From positions 186,001 through 250,000 of the forward strand of contig CAVZSO010000011.1 in NCBI GenBank assembly GCA_963777975.1: a stretch of 64,000 nt of DNA, given 5' to 3'. The stretch is from CSP1-4 sp963777975. Lineage in GTDB: Bacteria > Chloroflexota > Limnocylindria > Limnocylindrales > CSP1-4. Below are positions 8,170-24,842 of this stretch, piece by piece; within the stretch, counting starts at the first letter, position 1, and each line of letters opens with the position of its first letter. The position numbers and the translations under genes were made by a program. Below the pieces are notes generated by a model, which was given only the letters and a program-made list of their open reading frames with translations, was not told the DNA's origin and ran no database searches.

Positions 8170-8252
8170 GCGCCGACCGCCAGCCGCCTCCGACCACGAC
8201 CCATCCCGCGGGCTGACCCGCAACCACTCAGCGACGAAGGAGACCAGACACG

Positions 8253-8645
8253 ATGGCTACCCTGACCCAGGACCAGATCCTCGAGGCGATCGACGGCATG
8301 ACCGTCCTCGAGCTGTCCGAGTTCATCAAGAAGTTCGAGACCCGCTACGGCGTCACGGCCGCGGCGCCGGCCGCTGCTGTGGCGGCCGCCCCGGCTGCCG
8401 GCGGTGCCGCTCCGGCCGCTGCCGCCGAAGAGCAGACCGAGTTCACGGCCATCCTGGCCGAGATCGGCCCCAACAAGATCCCGGTCATCAAGGTCGTGCG
8501 TGAGCTGACCGGCCTGGGTCTCAAGGAGGCCAAGGACCTCGTCGATGCGTCGCCCAAGCCGGTCAAGGAGGGCATCGCCAAGGACGAGGCCGAGAAGATC
8601 AAGGCCGCCCTCGAAGAGCAGGGCGCCAAGGTCGAGATCAAGTAG
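8253..8645 (+). CDS. rplL: 50S ribosomal protein L7/L12
   Basis: 130 residues: N-terminal dimerisation helices (VLELSEFIKKFE), an Ala/Pro-rich hinge (about residues 35-60), and the factor-binding C-terminal domain. The latter has KIPVIKVVRELTGLGLKEAKDLV and ends GAKVEIK. SD GAAGGAGA precedes the ATG. Followed by a strong hairpin. Confidence 0.97.
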   Translation: MATLTQDQILEAIDGMTVLELSEFIKKFETRYGVTAAAPAAAVAAAPAAGGAAPAAAAEEQTEFTAILAEIGPNKIPVIKVVRELTGLGLKEAKDLVDASPKPVKEGIAKDEAEKIKAALEEQGAKVEIK

Positions 8646-8654
8646 CCGGGCTGG

Positions 8655-8684
8655 GGTCGGGTCGCACCGTCGTGCGGCCCGACC
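8655..8684 (+). terminator. rplL-rpoB intergenic hairpin (attenuator or terminator)
   Basis: GGTCGGGTCGCAC, loop CGTC, then GTGCGGCCCGACC: 13 pairs with a single G-T wobble. It has no T-run. An attenuator between rplL and rpoB is known in E. coli; the same role is inferred here. Confidence 0.65.
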
Positions 8685-8755
8685 GCCCCGCTCGAACGGC
8701 TCTCGGACGAGCGTCCCGAGCCGCGCCCGATGTCGCCGGCGGCGACCGCGGGTAT

Positions 8756-8783
8756 TTGACAGCGCAAGGAACGGTGGTATCCT
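8756..8783 (+). promoter_or_regulatory. rpoBC promoter with extended -10
   Basis: TTGACA (8756-8761), a 16-base spacer and TATCCT (8778-8783), with TG one base before the -10. This is a perfect -35. It lies 55 bases before the ATG of rpoB, after the rplL hairpin, so rpoBC can be transcribed apart from rplJL. Confidence 0.75.
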
Positions 8784-8837
8784 ACTCGTTCTGTGAGCGC
8801 GGCCTCTCCCTCTTCTCCCTCCGCTAAGGAGCGGTTC

Positions 8838-12315
<3,478 letters not shown>

Positions 12316-12414
12316 TCACGAACCAGCTATCCGCGACGGCCGTCACCGGCCGGGACCGCCGTCGCCAGCCCATCGGTCGCGCCGCTGACGCCCGCAGCGT
12401 GGCGAAGGAGAACG

Positions 12415-17002
<4,588 letters not shown>

Positions 17003-17003
17003 G

Positions 17004-17038
17004 CGAGGGGGCCGCGCCGTCGCCGACGGCCGGCCTCG
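17004..17038 (+). terminator. Terminator after rpoC
   Basis: Nested hairpin: outer CGAGG/CCTCG and inner GCCGTC-gcc-GACGGC, starting two bases after the rpoC stop and followed by TTCGTT. It separates the rif operon from the str operon promoter. Confidence 0.6.
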
Positions 17039-17042
17039 TTCG

Positions 17043-17072
17043 TTGACACTCGAGCGAGGGTCCTGATACACT
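17043..17072 (+). promoter_or_regulatory. str operon promoter with extended -10
   Basis: TTGACA (17043-17048), an 18-base spacer and TACACT (17067-17072), with TG at 17064-17065. The 20 bases 17064-17083 match those at 33967-33986 (infA promoter) in all but one base. The 204-base leader to rpsL contains no gene that I can support. Confidence 0.8.
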
Positions 17073-17276
17073 CCGCCTTCGTGGCCTGAAGGTCGCGCGT
17101 TCTCGTCTGCACGGACGCGGGAGGCGACCAGGCCGATCGCAGCGGATGGCCGAGTCGGCCGCCCGGACGATCGTGGAGACGCCCGCAGAACCGAAGAAGC
17201 GACCTCTCGTCGTGCGCGCTCACGCGGCCCGCCGAGCGATCCAGACCCAGTCCTCAGGAAGGAGACGGCGCACTCC

Positions 17277-17702
17277 GTGCCGACCATCAGCCAGCTCGTC
17301 CGCAAGGGCCGCAGCCGCAAGATCCGCAAGGTCAAGGCTCCTGCCATGCGCAAGAACTGGAACAGCCTTCGCCAGCGCCAGGAGTCCATCCCGGGCGCCC
17401 CGCAGAAGCGTGGCGTCTGCCTCCAGGTGCGCACCATGACGCCCAAGAAGCCGAACTCTGCCCTGCGCAAGATCGCGCGCGTGCGCCTGACCAACCAGAT
17501 GGAGGTCACGGCCTACATCCCGGGCATCGGCCACAACCTGCAGGAGCACTCGGTCGTCCTGGTCCGGGGCGGCAAGGTCAAGGACCTGCCCTCGGTCAAG
17601 TACCACATCATCCGCGGCACCCTCGACGCTGCCGGCGTGCGCGACCGCAAGCAGAGCCGCTCCAAGTACGGGGCCAAGGCCGCTAGCGGCGGCAAGAAGT
17701 AG
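17277..17702 (+). CDS. rpsL: 30S ribosomal protein S12
   Basis: 141 residues. Decoding-centre motif TPKKPNSALRK is intact with both lysines. GHNLQEHSVVLVRGG and RSKYGAK follow. Between the basic N-terminus and PQKRGVC there are about 15 extra residues (around AMRKNWNSLRQRQ) compared with E. coli S12; I recall a similar insertion in Chloroflexota. GTG start after AGGAAGGAGAC. Confidence 0.97.
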   Translation: MPTISQLVRKGRSRKIRKVKAPAMRKNWNSLRQRQESIPGAPQKRGVCLQVRTMTPKKPNSALRKIARVRLTNQMEVTAYIPGIGHNLQEHSVVLVRGGKVKDLPSVKYHIIRGTLDAAGVRDRKQSRSKYGAKAASGGKK

Positions 17703-17706
17703 CTCG

Positions 17707-18171
17707 ATGCCGCGACGACCGCAGACCCCGCGCAAGGCCAAGTACGCGCCGACCCTGACCCGGACCACCGACCGCTTCGTGGTCAAGATCATGAAGGACG
17801 GCAAGAAGGGCCTCGCCGAGAGCATCCTGCGTCAGGCGCTCGCCCGCGCCGAGGCCTCCTCGCGCCGACCCGGCCTGGAGGTCCTCGAGGCCGCCCTGCG
17901 CAACGCGACGCCCATCATCGAGGTCAAGCCTCGCCGCGTCGGCGGCGCCACCTACCAGGTGCCGGTCGAGATCCGCGGCGATCGCCGCATGTCGCTCGGC
18001 GTGCGCTGGCTCGTCCAGTCGGCCCGCAAGCGCTCCGGCAAGTCGATGAGCGAGAAGCTCGCGGCCGAGTTCGTGGACGCCATGAACGGGCTCGGGGCCG
18101 CCGTCAAGCGACGCGAGGACACCCACAAGATGGCCGAGGCCAACAAGGCCTTCAGCCACTTCAAGTGGTAA
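17707..18171 (+). CDS. rpsG: 30S ribosomal protein S7
   Basis: 154 residues, starting MPRRPQTPRK, with VVKIMKDGKKGLAESIL, the helical core ending PIIEVKPRRVGGATYQVPVE, and SARKRSGKSMSEKLA. Primary binder of the 16S 3' major domain. Four bases after rpsL. Confidence 0.97.
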   Translation: MPRRPQTPRKAKYAPTLTRTTDRFVVKIMKDGKKGLAESILRQALARAEASSRRPGLEVLEAALRNATPIIEVKPRRVGGATYQVPVEIRGDRRMSLGVRWLVQSARKRSGKSMSEKLAAEFVDAMNGLGAAVKRREDTHKMAEANKAFSHFKW

Positions 18172-18197
18172 GCGGAACCTGAGCAGGATCGACGACC

Positions 18198-20273
18198 ATG
18201 GCACGACAGGTTTCGCTGGCCAAGACCCGCAACATCGGCATCATCGCGCATATCGACGCCGGCAAGACGACCGTCACCGAGCGGATCCTCTTCTACACCA
18301 AGAAGATCTACAAGCTCGGCGAGGTGCATGAAGGCGCGGCCACGATGGACTGGATGCCCCAGGAGCAGGAGCGCGGCATCACCATCACGGCCGCGGCGAC
18401 GACCGCGTTCTGGGGCGATCATCGCATCAACATCATCGATACGCCCGGGCACGTGGACTTCACCGTCGAGGTCGAGCGCAGCCTGCGTGTCCTCGACGGC
18501 GCGGTCGTCGTCTTCGACGGCGTAGCCGGCGTCGAGCCCCAGTCCGAGACCGTCTGGCGTCAGGCCGACCGGTACGGCGTGCCGCGCTTCTGCTTCATCA
18601 ACAAGCTCGACCGTACCGGCGCCGACTTCTGGCGCTGCGTCGACTCCATCCGCGAGCGCCTCGGCGCCAACGCGGTCCCGGTCCAGATCCCCATCGGCCG
18701 CGAGGACACCTTCGCTGGTGTCATCGACCTGGTGCGCATGAAGGCCATCTACTACCGCGACGACCTGGGCAACCAGATCGACGTCGTCGAGATCCCCGAC
18801 GAGCTGCGCGCCGAGGCCGAGACGCACCGCACCGCGCTCATCGAGGCCGTCGCCGAGATGGACGACACGCTGACCCACAAGTACCTCGAGGGCGAGGCGT
18901 TCACCGAGGCCGAGATCGAGCACGGCCTGCGGCTCGGCACGCTGCAGACCAAGATCATCCCCGTCCTGACCGGCTCGGCGCTCAAGAACAAGGGCATCCA
19001 GGCGATGCTCGACGCGGTCATCGCCTACCTGCCCTCGCCGCTCGACGTGCCGCCCGTCATCGGCCTCGACCCCGACACCGGTGCCGAGCTGCTGCGCACG
19101 GTCGACGATGACGAGCCCTTCGCGGCGCTGGCCTTCAAGATCGCTGCCGACCCCTTCGTCGGCAAGCTGGCCTTCTTCCGCGTCTACTCGGGCACGCTCA
19201 AGGCCGGTTCGTACGTCTACAACGCGAGCAAGGGCCGCCGCGAGCGGATCGGGCGCGTCCTGCAGATGCACGCCAACCACCGCGAGGAGATCGAGGAGGT
19301 CTACGCCGGCGACATCGCCGCCGCGGTCGGCCTCAAGGACACCTTCACCGGCGACACCCTGAGCGACCCCGAGCACGCCATCATCCTCGAGTCGATGACC
19401 TTCCCCGAGCCCGTCATCGAGGTCGCCATCGAGCCCAAGACGAAGGCCGACCAGGACAAGCTCGGCCTGGCCCTGCAGCGCCTGGCCGAGGAGGACCCGA
19501 CCTTCCGCGTCAAGACCGACGAGGAGACCGGCCAGACCCTCATCGCGGGCATGGGCGAGCTGCACCTCGACGTCCTCGTCGATCGCATGGTCCGTGAGTT
19601 CAAGGTCGCGGCCAACGTCGGCAAGCCGCAGGTCTCCTATCGCGAGACCATCCGCCGGGCCGCCGAGGGCAACGGTCGCTTCATCCGCCAGACCGGTGGC
19701 AAGGGCCAGTACGGCCACGCCGTCATCCGACTGGAGCCGCAGGAGAAGGGCGCCGGCTACGAGTTCGTCGACAAGATCGTCGGCGGGACCATCCCGCGCG
19801 AGTACATCAAGCCGGTCGACCAGGGCATCCGCGAGACGCTGGAGACCGGGATCTACGCCGGCTTCCCGGTCGTCGACGTCAAGGTCACGCTCTTCGACGG
19901 CTCGTACCACGACGTCGACTCGTCGGAGATGGCCTTCAAGATCGCCGGCTCGATGGCCGTCAAGGACGCCTTCGAGAAGGCCGACCCGGTGATCCTCGAA
20001 CCGATCATGAAGGTCGAGGTCATCATGCCCGAGGAGTTCATGGGCGACGTCATCGGCGACCTGAACTCCCGGCGCGGGCACATCGACGGCATGGAAGCCC
20101 GCGGCACCACCCAGGTCGTGCGAGCCTTCATCCCGCTGGCCCTCATGTTCGGCTACGTGACCGACCTGCGATCGATGTCGCAGGGCCGGGCGACGTCGTC
20201 CATGGAGTTCAGCCACTACGCAGAAGTCCCCAGCCAGATCGCCAGCGAGCTGGCCCAAAAGTCGAAGGTGTAG
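18198..20273 (+). CDS. fusA: Elongation factor G
   Basis: Ribosomal translocase, 691 residues. G1 AHIDAGKTT, G2 ERGITITAAAT, G3 DTPGHVDF and G4 NKLDRTGADFW are present. Domains II to V follow, with GMGELHLDVLVDRM and the C-terminal domain containing GDLNSRRGHIDGME. No frame break. ATG with an upstream AGGATC. Its stop TAG lies 13 bases before the second tuf. Confidence 0.98.
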   Translation: MARQVSLAKTRNIGIIAHIDAGKTTVTERILFYTKKIYKLGEVHEGAATMDWMPQEQERGITITAAATTAFWGDHRINIIDTPGHVDFTVEVERSLRVLDGAVVVFDGVAGVEPQSETVWRQADRYGVPRFCFINKLDRTGADFWRCVDSIRERLGANAVPVQIPIGREDTFAGVIDLVRMKAIYYRDDLGNQIDVVEIPDELRAEAETHRTALIEAVAEMDDTLTHKYLEGEAFTEAEIEHGLRLGTLQTKIIPVLTGSALKNKGIQAMLDAVIAYLPSPLDVPPVIGLDPDTGAELLRTVDDDEPFAALAFKIAADPFVGKLAFFRVYSGTLKAGSYVYNASKGRRERIGRVLQMHANHREEIEEVYAGDIAAAVGLKDTFTGDTLSDPEHAIILESMTFPEPVIEVAIEPKTKADQDKLGLALQRLAEEDPTFRVKTDEETGQTLIAGMGELHLDVLVDRMVREFKVAANVGKPQVSYRETIRRAAEGNGRFIRQTGGKGQYGHAVIRLEPQEKGAGYEFVDKIVGGTIPREYIKPVDQGIRETLETGIYAGFPVVDVKVTLFDGSYHDVDSSEMAFKIAGSMAVKDAFEKADPVILEPIMKVEVIMPEEFMGDVIGDLNSRRGHIDGMEARGTTQVVRAFIPLALMFGYVTDLRSMSQGRATSSMEFSHYAEVPSQIASELAQKSKV

Positions 20274-20276
20274 GAG

Positions 20277-21494
20277 AGCGCACGCGATGGCCAAGAAGAA
20301 GTTCGAGCGCACCAAGCCCCACGTCAACATCGGCACCATCGGTCACATCGACCATGGCAAGACGTCGCTCACGGCGGCCATCACCAAGTACCTGGCCCTG
20401 AAGGGCGGGGCGGAGTACCGCGCCTTCGACTCCATCGACAACGCGCCCGAGGAGCGCGAGCGGGGCATCACCATCGCCATCGCCCACGTCGAGTACGAGA
20501 CCGGTGCCCGCCACTACGCGCACGTCGACTGCCCCGGGCACGCCGACTACATCAAGAACATGATCACCGGCGCCGCCCAGATGGACGGCGCCATCCTCGT
20601 CGTCGCCGCGACCGATGGCCCGATGCCCCAGACGCGCGAGCACATCCTGCTCGCCCGCCAGGTCGAGGTGCCCTACATCGTCGTCTTCCTCAACAAGGTC
20701 GACATGGTCGACGATGAGGAGCTGCTCGAGCTCGTCGAGCTCGAGGTCCGCGAGCTGTTGAGCAAGTACAACTTCCCGGGCGACGACCTGCCCGTCGTGC
20801 GCGGCAGCGCCCTCAAGGCGCTCGAGGCGGGCGACGACGTGAACGATCCCGCCTACGCGCCCATCCAGGCCCTGATGGACGCCGTCGACTCCTACATCCC
20901 GACCCCCGAGCGGGCCATCGACAAGCCCTTCCTGATGCCCGTCGAGGACGTCTTCGGCATCAAGGGCCGGGGCACGGTCGCCACCGGGCGCGTCGAGCGC
21001 GGCATCGTCAAGGTCGGCGAAGAGGTCGAGATCATCGGCGTCAAGGCCACCCGCAAGGTCGTCGTGACCGGCGTCGAGATGTTCAAGAAGCTGCTCGACG
21101 AGGGCCGCGCCGGCGACAACATCGGCTGCCTCCTGCGGGGCATCGAGCGCGAGGAGATCGAGCGCGGCCAGGTCATGGCCAAGGCCGGCTCCATCAAGCC
21201 GCACACGAAGTTCAGCGCCCAGGTCTACGTCCTGTCCAAGGAGGAGGGTGGCCGCCACACGCCCTTCTACAACGGCTACCGGCCGCAGTTCTACCTGCGC
21301 ACGACCGACGTCACGGGGTCCATCGGCCTGCCCGAGAACACCGAGATGGTGATGCCCGGCGACAACGTCGAGATGACCGTCGAGCTGATCACCCCCATCG
21401 CCCTCGAGACCGGCCAGCGCTTCGCCATCCGCGAAGGCGGCCACACCGTCGGCGCCGGCGCCATCACGAGCATCCAGGAGTAGCCGTGGCGAAG
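20277..21494 (+). repeat. tuf direct repeat, copy 2
   Basis: Direct repeat of 3817-5034 with about five silent differences. The bases TGTAGGAG just upstream, which include the fusA stop here, also occur before copy 1 (about 3803-3812) with a 5-base insertion. This may mean that copy 1 was built from this locus. Confidence 0.9.
20287..21483 (+). CDS. tuf: Elongation factor Tu, copy 2
   Basis: Same 398-residue protein as the gene at 3827, with all G motifs intact (GHIDHGKTSL, DCPGHADY, NKVD). Lies between fusA and rpsJ, the ancestral str operon position. Differences between copies are third-position C/G-type changes, for example CTC/CTG and GAA/GAG, which shows strong homogenisation. Confidence 0.98.
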   Translation: MAKKKFERTKPHVNIGTIGHIDHGKTSLTAAITKYLALKGGAEYRAFDSIDNAPEERERGITIAIAHVEYETGARHYAHVDCPGHADYIKNMITGAAQMDGAILVVAATDGPMPQTREHILLARQVEVPYIVVFLNKVDMVDDEELLELVELEVRELLSKYNFPGDDLPVVRGSALKALEAGDDVNDPAYAPIQALMDAVDSYIPTPERAIDKPFLMPVEDVFGIKGRGTVATGRVERGIVKVGEEVEIIGVKATRKVVVTGVEMFKKLLDEGRAGDNIGCLLRGIEREEIERGQVMAKAGSIKPHTKFSAQVYVLSKEEGGRHTPFYNGYRPQFYLRTTDVTGSIGLPENTEMVMPGDNVEMTVELITPIALETGQRFAIREGGHTVGAGAITSIQE

Positions 21495-21794
21495 CAGCGG
21501 ATCCGGATCCGCCTCAAGGCGTACGACCACCGGCTCCTGGATCAGTCCGCCCTCCAGATCGTCGAGACGGCGCAGCGCACCGGCGCGGACGTCGTCGGTC
21601 CCGTGCCGCTGCCCACCCGGATCGAGAAGTTCACCGTCCTCCGCTCGCCGTTCATCGACAAGGACAGCCGCGAGCAGTTCGAGATCCGGACCCACAAGCG
21701 CCTCATCGACATCCTCGATCCATCGTCCAAGACGGTGGATGCGTTGATGCGACTCTCGCTCGCCGCGGGCGTCGACATCGAGATCAAGATGTGA
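21486..21794 (+). CDS. rpsJ: 30S ribosomal protein S10
   Basis: 102 residues: RIRIRLKAYDHRLLDQSA at the start, GPVPLPTRIEKFTVLRSP, then EQFEIRTHKRLIDI. Also known as NusE in antitermination. GTG start two bases after tuf, sharing the start sequence of rpmG. First gene of the S10 block. Confidence 0.97.
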   Translation: MAKQRIRIRLKAYDHRLLDQSALQIVETAQRTGADVVGPVPLPTRIEKFTVLRSPFIDKDSREQFEIRTHKRLIDILDPSSKTVDALMRLSLAAGVDIEIKM

Positions 21795-21831
21795 TGAACC
21801 ACGACATGAGCCGGATCGCCGAGCGAGCCCG

Positions 21832-22443
21832 ATGAGCATCGGCTTGATCGGTCGCAAGGTCGGCATGACCCAGGTCTTCGCAGAGGACGGCACCATGGTC
21901 GCGGTCTCGGTGGTCGCCATCGAGCCCAATACCGTGACCCGCCTGCGCACCCAGGCCAGCGACGGCTATACGGCCGTGCAGCTCGGCGCCGGCACGCGCG
22001 AGAAGCAGACCAAGCCCGTGGCCGGCCAGCTTCGCGGCCTGCCACCGGTCCGTGACCGCCGCGAGTTCCGCCTCGACGATGTCTCAGGGTACGAGGTCGG
22101 CCAGGAGCTCAAGGTCGAGGAGATCTTCAGCGCCGGTGACCTGGTCGACGTCATCGGCGTGACCAAGGGCAAGGGCTTCGCGGGCACCATCAAGCGCCAC
22201 CACTTCGCACGCGGCCCCGAGACGCACGGCTCCGACTCGCATCGGCAGCCGGGATCCATCGGCGCTGGCACGACGCCTGGCCGCGTCTACCGTGGGCTGC
22301 CCATGGCCGGGCACATGGGCAGCGCCCGCCGGACGACCTCGAAGCTGACCGTCGTGCGCACGGATGCCGCGCGCAACCTGCTGCTCATCAAGGGCGCCGT
22401 GCCCGGCGCGCGTGACTCGCTCGTCATGGTCAGGAAGGTATAG
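21832..22443 (+). CDS. rplC: 50S ribosomal protein L3
   Basis: 203 residues: GLIGRKVGMTQVF, then KGKGFAGTIKRHHF, and the GSIGAGTTPGRVYRGLPMAGHMG loop near the peptidyl transferase centre. ATG start 37 bases after rpsJ; no strong SD (GAGCGAGCCCG). Confidence 0.97.
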   Translation: MSIGLIGRKVGMTQVFAEDGTMVAVSVVAIEPNTVTRLRTQASDGYTAVQLGAGTREKQTKPVAGQLRGLPPVRDRREFRLDDVSGYEVGQELKVEEIFSAGDLVDVIGVTKGKGFAGTIKRHHFARGPETHGSDSHRQPGSIGAGTTPGRVYRGLPMAGHMGSARRTTSKLTVVRTDAARNLLLIKGAVPGARDSLVMVRKV

Positions 22444-22445
22444 CC

Positions 22446-23069
22446 ATGGCGACCACCACCCTGTACGTCAAGTCCGGGGCCACGGCTGGCACGGTCGAGC
22501 TCCCTGATGGGCTCTTCGCGGCGCCGGTCAACACGGCCGTCATGCACCAGGTCGTCATCGCCCAGCTGGCCGGCCGCCACCTCGGCACGCACGACACCAA
22601 GACGCGCGGCGAGGTCCGCGGCGGCGGCAGGAAGCCCTACCGCCAGAAGGGCACCGGTCGTGCCCGCCAGGGCTCCATCCGGGCGCCGCAGTACGAAGGC
22701 GGCGGCGTCGTCTTCGGCCCCCACCCGAGGAGCTACGAGCAGAAGGTGCCGAAGCGCATGAAGCGCCTGGCGCTGCGTGGCGCGCTCTCGGCCAAGTTCG
22801 CCGATGCCGCGGTCATGGTCGTCCAGGACCTGGCCATGGACGAGATCAAGACGCGCGAGCTGGTCGGCTACCTGGCCAACCTCAAGGCCGCCGGCCGGGT
22901 CCTCATCGTGGCGCCAAGTCGCGACGAGAAGCTCGAGCGCTCCGCGGCCAACCTGCCCAAGGTCGAGATCATCCTGGCCGACTCGCTCAACACGGTCGAC
23001 GTCCTGAAGGCCGACACGCTGCTCATCACCGAGCCCGCGCTGGCGACCATGACGGAGGTCTACGCATGA
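22446..23069 (+). CDS. rplD: 50S ribosomal protein L4
   Basis: 207 residues. The exit-tunnel loop contains RGGGRKPYRQKGTGRARQGS and FGPHPRSYEQKVPKRMKRLAL; the globular domain ends TEPALATMTEVYA. ATG two bases after rplC. Its end overlaps rplW by four bases (ATGA). Confidence 0.97.
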   Translation: MATTTLYVKSGATAGTVELPDGLFAAPVNTAVMHQVVIAQLAGRHLGTHDTKTRGEVRGGGRKPYRQKGTGRARQGSIRAPQYEGGGVVFGPHPRSYEQKVPKRMKRLALRGALSAKFADAAVMVVQDLAMDEIKTRELVGYLANLKAAGRVLIVAPSRDEKLERSAANLPKVEIILADSLNTVDVLKADTLLITEPALATMTEVYA

Positions 23070-23368
23070 CCCTCCATGCTTCCCAGGTCATCGTGCGCCC
23101 GGTCATCAGCGAGAAGTCGATGGACGAGACGCAGCGAGGCAAGTACACCTTCGCCGTCCACCACGACGCCAACAAGCTGCAGATCAAGGCCGCCGTCGAG
23201 GAGCTCTTCAAGGTCTCCGTGCTGCAGGTCAACGTGCTGACCACGAAGTCCAAGGAGAAGCGCCGTGGCATCGGCCGCGGCCGCACCAAGGGCCTCACAT
23301 CGCCCTGGCGCAAGGCCATCGTGACCGTCGCCCCGGGCGACAAGATCGAATTCTTCGAGGGGGTGTAG
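23066..23368 (+). CDS. rplW: 50S ribosomal protein L23
   Basis: 100 residues: VIVRPVISEKSMDE, KYTFAVHHDANKLQIKAAVEELFKV and the basic loop KSKEKRRGIGRGRTKG, then IEFFEGV. Located at the tunnel exit, where SRP and trigger factor dock. Translationally coupled to rplD. Confidence 0.97.
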   Translation: MTLHASQVIVRPVISEKSMDETQRGKYTFAVHHDANKLQIKAAVEELFKVSVLQVNVLTTKSKEKRRGIGRGRTKGLTSPWRKAIVTVAPGDKIEFFEGV

Positions 23369-23369
23369 C

Positions 23370-24197
23370 GTGCCACTCCGAGGCTACAAGGCGACCTCCC
23401 CGGGCCTGCGGTTCATGACCCGCTCGACCTTCGAGGAGATCACCACCGACAAGCCCCACAAGCCGCTGCTCGAGTCCCAGAAGCGTGGCAGCGGGCGCAA
23501 CGGCAAGGGTCGCCTGACCGTCCGCCATCGCGGCGGCGGCGAGAAGCGCAACTACCGGATCATCGACTTCAAGCGCGACAAGTACGACGTGCCCGCCCGC
23601 CTGGCGACCATCGAGTACGATCCCAACCGGTCGGCACGCATCGGCCTGCTGCACTACCGCGACGGCGAGAAGCGCTACATCCTGGTCCCCAACGGGCTCA
23701 AGGTCGGCGACGTCGTGGTCGCCGGACCGAGCGCCGAGGCCAAGGTCGGCAACGCCCTGCCGCTCGCCAACATCCCGCTCGGCACGACCATCCACAACAT
23801 CGAGCTGGTGCCCGGCAAGGGTGGCCAGATCGTCCGTTCTGCAGGTACCTCGGCACAGCTCCTGGCCAAGGAGGGCGACTTCGCCCAGATCCGGCTGCCC
23901 TCGGGCGAGGTCCGGCGGGCGAGCCTGCGCTGCATGGCCACCGTCGGCCAGGTCGGCAACCTCGATCACGAGAACCAGAACCTGGGCAAGGCCGGCCGCG
24001 CCCGGCACATGGGCCAGCGGCCCGAAGTGCGTGGCGTGGTCATGAACCCGCGCGACCATCCGCACGGCGGCGGCGAAGGCAAGTCGCCGACCGGCATGCC
24101 ACCCAAGACGCCTTGGGGCAAGCCCGCCATGGGCCTGCGCACCCGTCGATCCAAGTCGAGCGCCGGCATCGTCCGGTCGCGACACCGCAAGAGCTAG
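23370..24197 (+). CDS. rplB: 50S ribosomal protein L2
   Basis: 275 residues: KRGSGRNGKGRLTVRHRGGG, YDPNRSARIGLLHY, the conserved RGVVMNPRDHPHGGGEG (histidine near the peptidyl transferase centre) and TRRSKSSAGIVRSRHRKS at the end. GTG start one base after the rplW stop. Confidence 0.98.
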   Translation: MPLRGYKATSPGLRFMTRSTFEEITTDKPHKPLLESQKRGSGRNGKGRLTVRHRGGGEKRNYRIIDFKRDKYDVPARLATIEYDPNRSARIGLLHYRDGEKRYILVPNGLKVGDVVVAGPSAEAKVGNALPLANIPLGTTIHNIELVPGKGGQIVRSAGTSAQLLAKEGDFAQIRLPSGEVRRASLRCMATVGQVGNLDHENQNLGKAGRARHMGQRPEVRGVVMNPRDHPHGGGEGKSPTGMPPKTPWGKPAMGLRTRRSKSSAGIVRSRHRKS

Positions 24198-24208
24198 GGG
24201 CAGGAACG

Positions 24209-24493
24209 ATGTCACGATCCCTGAAGAAGGGCCCGTTCGTCGAGGCCCGGCTCCTCGGCCGGGTCCAGGAGATGAACCGGCGCAACGAGCGCAAGGTCGT
24301 CAAGACCTGGTCGCGCGCGAGCGTCATCTTCCCAGACTTCATCGGCCACACCGTGGCCGTCTACAACGGCAAGAAGCACATCCCGGTCTACGTCACGGAG
24401 AACATGGTCGGCCATCGCCTCGGTGAGTTCTCGCCCACCCGCAGCTACCGCGGGCATGGCAAGCACACCGAGCGATCGTCGGCTCTGAAGTAG
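24209..24493 (+). CDS. rpsS: 30S ribosomal protein S19
   Basis: 94 residues starting MSRSLKKGPFVEARLL, then VVKTWSRASVIFPDFIGHTVAVYNGK, HIPVYVTENMVGHRLGEFSPTRSYRGH. ATG with GGGGCAGG upstream. An in-frame upstream extension is possible on paper, but it would overlap rplB and lacks homology. Confidence 0.97.
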   Translation: MSRSLKKGPFVEARLLGRVQEMNRRNERKVVKTWSRASVIFPDFIGHTVAVYNGKKHIPVYVTENMVGHRLGEFSPTRSYRGHGKHTERSSALK

Positions 24494-24500
24494 GTCGCCG

Positions 24501-24839
24501 ATGAAGATCTCCGCCACCGCCAAGTACACGCGCCACTCGACGCGCAAGGCGCGTCTGGTCACGCGGGCCATCGTCGGCCGTCCCGTCGAGGAGGCCATCT
24601 CGCTGCTGCGCTTCATGCCCCAGGGCGCTGCCCGGGACGTGGCCAAGGTGCTCAAGAGCGCGACGGCCAATGCCGAGAACAACCATGACCTGTCGGCCGA
24701 AGACCTCGTCGTCGTCGATGCGGTCGCCGACGAGGGCCCGACGATCAAGCGATGGAAGCCGCGCGCACAGGGCCGCGCCTTCCCCATCCACAAGCCGATG
24801 ACGCACATCACCGTCGTCGTCGAGAACCGGGAGGACTAG
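24501..24839 (+). CDS. rplV: 50S ribosomal protein L22
   Basis: 112 residues: KYTRHSTRKARLVTRAI, LLRFMPQGAARDVAKVLKSATANAENNHDLS and the tunnel-hairpin end KRWKPRAQGRAFPIHKPMTHI. Seven bases after rpsS. Confidence 0.97.
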   Translation: MKISATAKYTRHSTRKARLVTRAIVGRPVEEAISLLRFMPQGAARDVAKVLKSATANAENNHDLSAEDLVVVDAVADEGPTIKRWKPRAQGRAFPIHKPMTHITVVVENRED

Positions 24840-24842
24840 CCG

